From an uncultured Eubacteriales bacterium (GTDB lineage Bacteria > Bacillota > Clostridia > Oscillospirales > RGIG7773), in contig CAKTDK010000002.1 of the NCBI GenBank assembly GCA_934541205.1, positions 1-46,932 on the forward strand: 46,932 nucleotides of DNA, read 5' to 3'. Positions 40,653-46,932 of the stretch are shown here, in pieces. Made by a program: the position numbers and the translations under genes. The stretch's first letter is position 1; each line of letters begins with the position of its first letter. The notes under the pieces are model-generated. The model ran no database searches. It was not told where the DNA came from and saw only the letters and a list, made by a program, of their open reading frames with translations.

Positions 40653-42772
40653 TTTATGGCACTCCTTAATGTTGCAGACCAGTCTCTGACCTTTGTAGGT
40701 TCATCAAACCAGTATTCTTTTATAAGCGGTATCACTTCATATTCAACAACAGATTTAAGCCATTCATCGGTAATTTCATCATCGGTGCAGAAATAACTAT
40801 GACCAATTCTAAATCCATCTCCCAATGACTCATCTGCTGAAATTGTACTATTCAAAGACTCGACAGCGGTAATCAGCTTCTCCAACTTAGGTGAATCCTT
40901 TTCCGCCAAGTAGTTTTTGAAGCCTTCCGAAGAAAACGCAGGTGCAAAGTCGAAGAACGCAAATCTTCTTCGGAGTGCATAATCCATAAGAGCAAGGCTT
41001 CTGTCCGCCGTATTCATCATACCGATAATTCTTACATTCTGCGGTACGGTAAACCATTCATTGGAGTAGAGTAACTTAATCTTTTCGCCACGCTTATCCT
41101 TTTCAATCAACATCATCAGTTCTCCGAGGATTTTGCTCAGATTTCCACGGTTAATTTCATCAATGATAAAGAAATATGGTCTTTCATTATCTTCTTCCGC
41201 CTCTCTGCAGAACTTATAGAAAGCACCGTTTACAAGTTCAAAACCCTCTTTGGAAGGTCTATATCCCTGAATAAAATCTTCATAAGAATAGCTTTGATGG
41301 AACTGCACCATTGCAACACGGCTGGTATCTTTTTGTCCCATAGTCGAATATGCAAGTCGTTTTGCGGCAAATGTCTTGCCCACACCCGGTGCGCCCTGCA
41401 AAATGACATTATACTTGGCTTCAAGCAATTCCGTCAGCGTATTGTAAGTATCCTCGTCCATATAGACTTCGTTCAAGAAATCGTCCTTTGTATATGGAGG
41501 ATACTTAATTTCTACTTGTTCGGTAGTTTCTTCCGGTGTATCCTCGGCAAACAATGCAAGCAACTGTTGAACATAATCGGGGTACGGAGAGATACAGGTC
41601 AAAGTTTTCATTACCGCCTGTCCCGGATGTTCCCATTCACCCTTGTTCCGCCATTCGACTTTCCTGATATGTTTGTAGGTTTCTCTTGTGGAATCGTAAA
41701 TGTAATCTGAGGTTACGACACCTTTTCCGATGATTTTATGCATACCTTTTTTAACGAAAATGACATCGCCGATTTTGATTTCATTTGCGAACTGCCACAA
41801 GCAATGTGCGTTGTTTTTATATGAATAACTTGGGTCATAGACCTTTTTCATATAGTCTTTGATTTCTTCCTTTGAAGAAAATCCTTTTAGGTCTGTTACA
41901 TCGTCCCAACCAATACCCATAATTCCGAGCTTGTAGAACTCGTCCCACATACAGGCGTTATCGCCCGGAGAGTAAATCCAGTAATCGGTCTCTTTTACAT
42001 TGGAGTCAACTCTATTTGTTGCCGGCTCATCAGGAGTTTCCTGACTGTTTTTCCACGCACAATATGAAAGCTCCGGAAAGCTGTGGTAGTCGTACTCTTT
42101 CTGTTTCAGGGCATTTTTTGCCTGTTCGCACATAAACAGATAGCTTGTTCCATCAGGCAAGCCCTTATTGATGTTAGAAAAGATTGTAGTGAAATAGTGC
42201 GGCATGTTATCTACATCGGTAATAAACGCACGGTTTGTGGAGTCCAAATTGATAAAGGTATATGGCCTTACCCAATAAAGCCCCATCGTAATATTCCACT
42301 TAATCATTTTCTGCTTCGTTACCTTGTCATAAGCAGCGATAAAAGCTTTTTTATTATCTGCGGATGTTTCATCAGAGTAGGCAATGGCTTTTTCAAGCAA
42401 ATTCCAAAGGTTGTCTATGTCGTGTTCTCCTCGATTTTCCTTGTATGCAAAGAACCACGCACTTAAATTCATAACAACGGGGATACCGTCAAACTCTGTT
42501 GGAACAGCCGCTTTGATTGTAAACTGTTTTGCAAATTGCTCCAACAATGCAATGCGGTTAGCGTTTGTAATTCCTTTATTGAAAGAACCGAAAATTGTAA
42601 AAGGGCAGACATCCTCGTATATTTGGCCTTTTTCCTTGAAAGGGAAGTTCATTCCGGCGTCAGAAAAGATTGTTTTCAGTATGCCGATTAGCTCACTACG
42701 ATTATTCTTATATTTTAATAAGGCGGAAGCCAGCTCCATATAGAAGCTCGTCCATTGAAATCTTTTATCCAT
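40649..42772 (-). CDS. mcrB: McrB-like AAA+ GTPase with an EVE-like recognition domain
   Basis: 707 aa. Residues 1-255 form a helical N-terminal domain of unknown type. Residues about 264-395 (YWIYSPGDNACMWDEFYKLG, HCLWQFANEIKIGDVIFVKKG, IIGKGVV) look like an EVE/PUA-type reader of modified bases. Residues 450-700 are the McrB motor: Walker A GAPGVGKT at 460-467, FIIDEINRGNLSKILGEL, the McrB signature MNTADRS at 586-592 and the arginine-rich ALRRRF. GGAGG precedes the ATG. Encoded 20 bases after the hsdR remnant. Confidence 0.9.
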   Translation of the reverse strand: MDKRFQWTSFYMELASALLKYKNNRSELIGILKTIFSDAGMNFPFKEKGQIYEDVCPFTIFGSFNKGITNANRIALLEQFAKQFTIKAAVPTEFDGIPVVMNLSAWFFAYKENRGEHDIDNLWNLLEKAIAYSDETSADNKKAFIAAYDKVTKQKMIKWNITMGLYWVRPYTFINLDSTNRAFITDVDNMPHYFTTIFSNINKGLPDGTSYLFMCEQAKNALKQKEYDYHSFPELSYCAWKNSQETPDEPATNRVDSNVKETDYWIYSPGDNACMWDEFYKLGIMGIGWDDVTDLKGFSSKEEIKDYMKKVYDPSYSYKNNAHCLWQFANEIKIGDVIFVKKGMHKIIGKGVVTSDYIYDSTRETYKHIRKVEWRNKGEWEHPGQAVMKTLTCISPYPDYVQQLLALFAEDTPEETTEQVEIKYPPYTKDDFLNEVYMDEDTYNTLTELLEAKYNVILQGAPGVGKTFAAKRLAYSTMGQKDTSRVAMVQFHQSYSYEDFIQGYRPSKEGFELVNGAFYKFCREAEEDNERPYFFIIDEINRGNLSKILGELMMLIEKDKRGEKIKLLYSNEWFTVPQNVRIIGMMNTADRSLALMDYALRRRFAFFDFAPAFSSEGFKNYLAEKDSPKLEKLITAVESLNSTISADESLGDGFRIGHSYFCTDDEITDEWLKSVVEYEVIPLIKEYWFDEPTKVRDWSATLRSAIK

Positions 42773-42792
42773 AATCGTCGTCCTCCATCAAT

Positions 42793-45789
42793 TTATGCGT
42801 CCATTACATTATCAGTCCAAAGCTCGCACTGTGTCATAACAGTCTGCACAGCGTCCTCCATACCTTCCGGCGGATACTTGTGCTTTTTTAGAAGCTTTTT
42901 GATAAGCATACGCATTTTTGCTCTTGCAGACTCTCGTTTCTGCCAGTCTATCGTCTTGTTCTTGCGGAGGGTATCAGCCAGCTCTTTTGTAATGGCAATC
43001 AATTCGTCATTCTCATAGAAGTCCTTGATTGCCTGCGGTTTCGTCAAAGCGTCATAGAAAGCAAGCTCATCGTCTGTAAGTCCGAGTTTGTCGCCTTCTT
43101 GCTGTGCAGCTGCAATCTGCTTAGCAAGATTCAGCATTTCTTCGATAACTTCTTCGTTGGTCAGCATACCGTTTAGATAAGCATTGAGAGATCGCTGCAT
43201 AATCTCGCTGAACTTCTCGGATTAGACCACATTCGTTCTGCGATAAACGGATACCTGCTCCGCAATCAGCTTTTTCAGTAACTCAACCGCAAGGTTCTTT
43301 TCTTTCATATTGGCGACTTCTTGGAGGAATTTCGGGTCAAACAGAGAGAACTCCTCTTTGATGTCGGAGAAAAGATTGATAACGCCATCGCTTTTGATAC
43401 TCTGCTTCAAAAGCTCGTTGATTCTTGCGTTCATTTCCGGCAGGGAAATCTTCTTACCCACACCGGTATTCGTCAGTCTGAGAACCAATACACGAACAGA
43501 CTCAAAGAACGCAGCTTCAAATCTGCTGTCCTCATCAACTAATGAAGAACAGAGAGATAATGCCTGATGAAGCATAAGAGCTTCTTTTACGAAAGAGTCC
43601 TTTTCGTCAACTTTTTCTCTGCCCATAATAAAGTTGACAGCACCGCTGATTGTTTTAGCTCTTTCAAGGTCAGTGCCGTTTTGGAACTTGGAATAATCAA
43701 ATCCGTGGAACTTATCACGGCAAACCGACAATTTCTCCAAAAACTTCGGATATGCAACCTTTGCGACATCGGTATCGCCATAGTTCTTTTTATCACGCGA
43801 AGTGTAATCGTTCATTGCCTGCTTCAGAGCGGTAGCAATTCCGACATAGTCAACAACAAGACCGCCTTCTTTATCACGGAACACACGGTTTACACGGGCG
43901 ATAGCCTGCATAAGATTGTGCCCGGACATAGGCTTGTAAACATACATTGTTGCAAGGGACGGCACATCAAATCCGGTCAGCCACATATCAACAACAATCG
44001 CAATCTTAAGAGGACTGTTGTTGTCCTTAAATTTCTTTGCAAGTTCATCTTTGTGCTGCTTATTGCCAATGATTTCATGCCATTCTTCGGGATCTTTATT
44101 GCCGGAAGTCATAACGACTGCGACTTTTTCAGTCCAAGCAGGGCGAAGCTCCAAGATACGCTTGTAAATCTTCATAGCGATAGGGCGGGAGTATGCAACA
44201 ATCATCGCCTTACCGGTCAGCAGGTTCTCTCGGTTATTCTCGTAATGGTCGAGAATATCGCAGACAAGGGAATTGATGGTATTATCGTTGCCGAGAACCG
44301 CTTCCATCTGTCCAAGCTCACGCTTACTCCTTTCAATGACTTCCTCATCTGCGTTAGCTGCCATAATGTCATACTCGGCGTCAATCAATTTCAAGGTTGC
44401 TTCATCAAGATTGAGCTTGATTACACGGCTTTCATAGTAAACCGGGCGTGTAGCACCGTCCTCAACAGCCTGCGTCATATCGTATATATCAATGTAATCT
44501 CCAAATACCTCACGGGTGCTGCGGTCTTTTGACGAAATCGGCGTGCCGGTGAAACCAATATATGTAGCATTTGGCAAGCTGTTACGGATAACACGGGCAG
44601 TGCCGATTTTAATCTTTCCGGTTTTTTCGTCCATCTTTTCTGTCAGTCCGTATTGACCTCTGTGTGCTTCATCAGCCATAACAACGATGTTATGACGCTC
44701 GGAAAGAGGTTCGTGAGACTCCTCAAACTTCTGCATTGTGGTAAAGATAATACCGTTTGCCTGTCTGCCGGCAAGCAAAGTTTTCAGATGTTCTCTGCTT
44801 TCTGCGTGCATAGGCTCTTGCCTTAAAAAGTTCTTGCATTTTGCGAACTGACCGTAAAGCTGATCGTCAAGGTCGTTTCTGTCGGTAAGTACAACAATAG
44901 TAGGGCTGTTCAGTGCTTCCTGCAATAAATGAGCATAGAAAACCATAGAAAGCGATTTACCGCTTCCTTGCGTATGCCAGAACACACCGCCCTTACCGTC
45001 GGTAACGGTAGCGTGTTTTGTCGATTCGATTGCCTTTCTAACCGCATTAGAAAAGCAGATAAAGTTTTTAATAATATCCAGCAGTCTTTCCTTTTGGAAC
45101 ATACCCTCAAAGAAAGTATCAAATTGCGCATATTGTGTGTTTTCATAACTTCCGTCTTTTGTTTTCCACTCCATAAAGCGGTCTTCGCCGGAGGTGATCG
45201 TACCTGCTTTGGAGGTCAACTGGTCGCTCATAACACAGATAGCGTTATAAATGAACATAGACGGAATTTCCTGCATATAGTTACGGAGTTGCCTATACGC
45301 TTCGGAAGCGTCCGTTTCTTCACGGGAAGGAGATTTCAGCTCAACCAAAACTACCGGCAAGCCGTTCAAAAAAAGAATTACATCAGGGCGTTTATTGCTG
45401 TTTTCAATGAAAGTCCATTGATTAGCAACGATAAAGGAGTTATTATCGGGATTCTTATAATCAGCCAGATAGACGATAGAGGAACGCTCCTCCCCGTTCA
45501 CAAAGAATCTGACCGGTATGCCGTTTTGCAGATAATCCATAAATACAGCGTTTTTCTGCACAAGCTCTCCGTTTTCAAAGTTTTTAAGCTTGAATAAGGC
45601 GTCCTGAATGGCGTCATCAGGCAGACCTCTGTTCAAACGATACAGAGAATCAATCAGAACCTCTTCGTATAACGGACAGTAAAAATCCCTTTCTATATCG
45701 GGACCGTATGCGTAATCGTACCCCAAATCATTTCTAAATAGCTCGATTACAGAGTTTTCATAATTTTCTTCGTTGTATAATCCCGGCAT
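42793..45789 (-). pseudogene. hsdR: type I restriction enzyme R subunit interrupted by an in-frame stop
   Basis: One continuous reading frame of 998 codons with a single TAA at 43222-43224. The first 855 residues hold the nuclease site (RPDVILFLNGLPVVLVELKS, D136 and E150-x-K152), Walker A QGSGKS at 274-279, the box MADEAHRG, GFTGTPIS and ARVNRVFRD, the SF2 translocase. After the stop the C-terminal HsdM-binding helix domain continues in the same frame (SEKFSEIMQRSLNAYLNGMLTNEE, then 135 aa from the ATG at 43200). The stop probably replaces a CAA glutamine codon. A loss of function, a phase-off state or a sequencing error are all possible. GAGGAG precedes the ATG. Confidence 0.88.
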
Positions 45790-45814
45790 TAGTGCTCCTC
45801 CTCACATCTATTTA

Positions 45815-46843
45815 TCAATCTTCAGCTTTCAGTCTTCGTATAAGTTGCCTTGCAAATAATAAAGCTATTTCATCACAAGTATAATTTTTAGAATCCAGAG
45901 CTTGTATTTCCGCAACAGATGGATATTTTTTTCTTAAATCTTCATTGGTGATATTATGTACGATAGGAAGAATAAGCTTTTGACCATTCCTGTTTTGTCT
46001 GTTCAAAAGCTCATTCAATTCTTTTTCTGTCCACTCACGGTCAAAAAAGTTTTCAGAAATAACAATAATAGCAAATTCTGCTTTCTTTGTTCCTTCCAAA
46101 ATACGATTTTTCCATTTATCTCCCCACTCAAGAGATTTCTTGTCATAAAAAATCTTTATACCTAACTTTTCTAAAGAATTATTTAATTCATCAACAATAC
46201 CTTGTTTGTCAGCATTTGCATGAGACAAAAACACATCGTATTCAGGTAATGTTTTTGCTTGATAAGCAGGAACCATTTTCTTTTTAATTCCATTTGTTTC
46301 ATCAATAAACTCTTTATCTTTCGATATGCTTTTTAAACAAGAAACAAGTTGTGTATAACAGTCTTTGGAACGATGGAACAGAAGCGTATTCATTCGACTT
46401 GCAAGAGCGTGTTCTTTCAAATACTTGTTGAAAAATATCTCGACATCGTTAATCCAATCTTCACTTTCTCTATTATAGTCTGCAATGTCAGTACCAATAG
46501 TGGCAGCGTTAATTGGTTTCTTAATATGTTTCGTTCTTTCTAAAAGTTCACTTAATTCTCTTTCAAATTGAGTCATCGCTATTTGTTCTTCTTCCTTCAT
46601 ATGTTCTTCATATAAATAACCATCTTTTAACACTTGAAGTATATATGGATAATTATCTGCCCATTTTGCTGATATGTAATGTGCATCTGATAATTCCTTA
46701 AAACAACCACGAAGAATAGCATCCTCTCTATGGCTCAAGTTATCAAATCTATTTTTCCAGTAGTTCGGCATATTTTCATTGTCAATAATTTCTTGTAAAA
46801 TACTTGAAGCTTCTTTTGAAATTTTTGTCATATACTCTTTCAT
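45815..46843 (-). CDS. TIR-domain protein encoded between hsdS and hsdR
   Basis: 342 aa. Residues 1-195 are helical with no known family. Residues about 201-340 are a TIR domain: PEYDVFLSHANAD, KIFYDKKSLEWGD, AIIVISENFFDREWTEKELNEL, where the Glu of WTEKEL is the likely NADase residue. TIR enzymes in defence destroy NAD+ when a partner senses infection. The start is uncertain between the ATG at 46843 (with AAGGG touching it) and that at 46831. 25 bases before hsdR, 31 bases after hsdS; same strand. Confidence 0.88.
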   Translation of the reverse strand: MKEYMTKISKEASSILQEIIDNENMPNYWKNRFDNLSHREDAILRGCFKELSDAHYISAKWADNYPYILQVLKDGYLYEEHMKEEEQIAMTQFERELSELLERTKHIKKPINAATIGTDIADYNRESEDWINDVEIFFNKYLKEHALASRMNTLLFHRSKDCYTQLVSCLKSISKDKEFIDETNGIKKKMVPAYQAKTLPEYDVFLSHANADKQGIVDELNNSLEKLGIKIFYDKKSLEWGDKWKNRILEGTKKAEFAIIVISENFFDREWTEKELNELLNRQNRNGQKLILPIVHNITNEDLRKKYPSVAEIQALDSKNYTCDEIALLFARQLIRRLKAED

Positions 46844-46874
46844 CCCTTCTTATTCTAAACAATAATTTAGCAGC

Positions 46875-46931
46875 CTAGATGTTTATATCTGACACATCGA
46901 GTTCACCGGACATTAATTTGGGTAAAAGTGT
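46875..46931 (-). CDS. hsdS: type I restriction specificity subunit, C-terminal end only
   Basis: Nineteen codons at the window edge read TLLPKLMSGELDVSDINI and stop. This is the characteristic end of HsdS proteins. It shows that a type I system continues to the right, probably with hsdM, and that the TIR gene is inserted between hsdS and hsdR. Confidence 0.8.
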   Translation of the reverse strand, partial: TLLPKLMSGELDVSDINI

Positions 46932-46932
46932 A

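Noticed and set aside
39342..43224. Two apparent Gln-to-TAA changes (tnpV copy and hsdR) might mean that TAA is read as glutamine.
   Set aside because: Most intact genes here end with TAA, and the tnpV copy also has a deletion. Ordinary nonsense mutations explain both.

Overview
The window reads as chromosome of a low-GC, probably spore-forming member of the Clostridia (Bacillota). The left 29 kb is AT-rich, genes start with GGAGG or GAGGTG type ribosome binding sites, several promoters are TTGACA/TATAAT with 17-bp spacing, tRNA genes encode their CCA, and there is a spore photoproduct lyase-like gene. Nothing in the sequence fixes the species. All identifications are from reading the sequence; no database search was possible.

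Left core (1-5100): the end of pgk, then tpiA and gpmI form a lower-glycolysis operon closed by a terminator. A small regulatory locus follows, with a ribbon-helix-helix protein, an XRE-type repressor, an 80-aa protein of unknown function and a striking set of palindromes, all embedded in degenerate dispersed repeats.

Envelope operon (5138-9733, minus strand): MBOAT acyltransferase, an SGNH(DltD/AlgX-like)-polysaccharide deacetylase fusion, an acyl carrier protein and an FkbH-type glyceryl transferase, all behind one strong promoter. The logic resembles the dlt operon, with FkbH in place of the adenylating enzyme DltA. This suggests that a glyceryl (or derived) acyl group is carried on the ACP across to a surface polymer. 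I regard it as one of the two best candidates for an undescribed system.

Middle (9835-29652): an ECF sigma factor with a 350-residue C-terminal extension, ilvE, tRNA-Arg, a GNAT, a divergent Fe/Mn superoxide dismutase, and then a compact operon of phage head genes (15120-20617). That operon holds a scaffold-like protein, an N4-gp56-type major capsid protein, a terminase-small-subunit-like fragment, a head-tail adaptor, a beta-rich hub protein and a coiled-coil protein. No portal, large terminase, lysis gene or integrase is nearby and every reading frame is open; this is the second main candidate. It is followed by the SPL-like radical SAM protein, a YyaL/DUF255 protein, a FAD-Rieske oxidoreductase, tRNA-Glu(CTC), nagA with a membrane protein, a membrane-anchored propeller protein and a four-gene tRNA operon (Met, Glu, Val, Glu).

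Accessory region (about 29800-46932): base composition becomes mixed and more GC-rich. First comes the right-hand end of a Tn916-like element: excisionase, catalytically truncated integrase, sigma-like regulator and Cys-rich KTR protein, with a MarR-SDR pair as cargo. Next are the 3' half of a tRNA-Ser(CGA) and a second excisionase-like gene, then an HNH endonuclease behind a long structured leader, a duplicated tnpV unit flanking a DUF234 ATPase, and a defence island. The island contains McrC, McrB, an HsdR interrupted by an in-frame stop, a TIR-domain protein lying between hsdS and hsdR, and the last codons of hsdS at the right edge.
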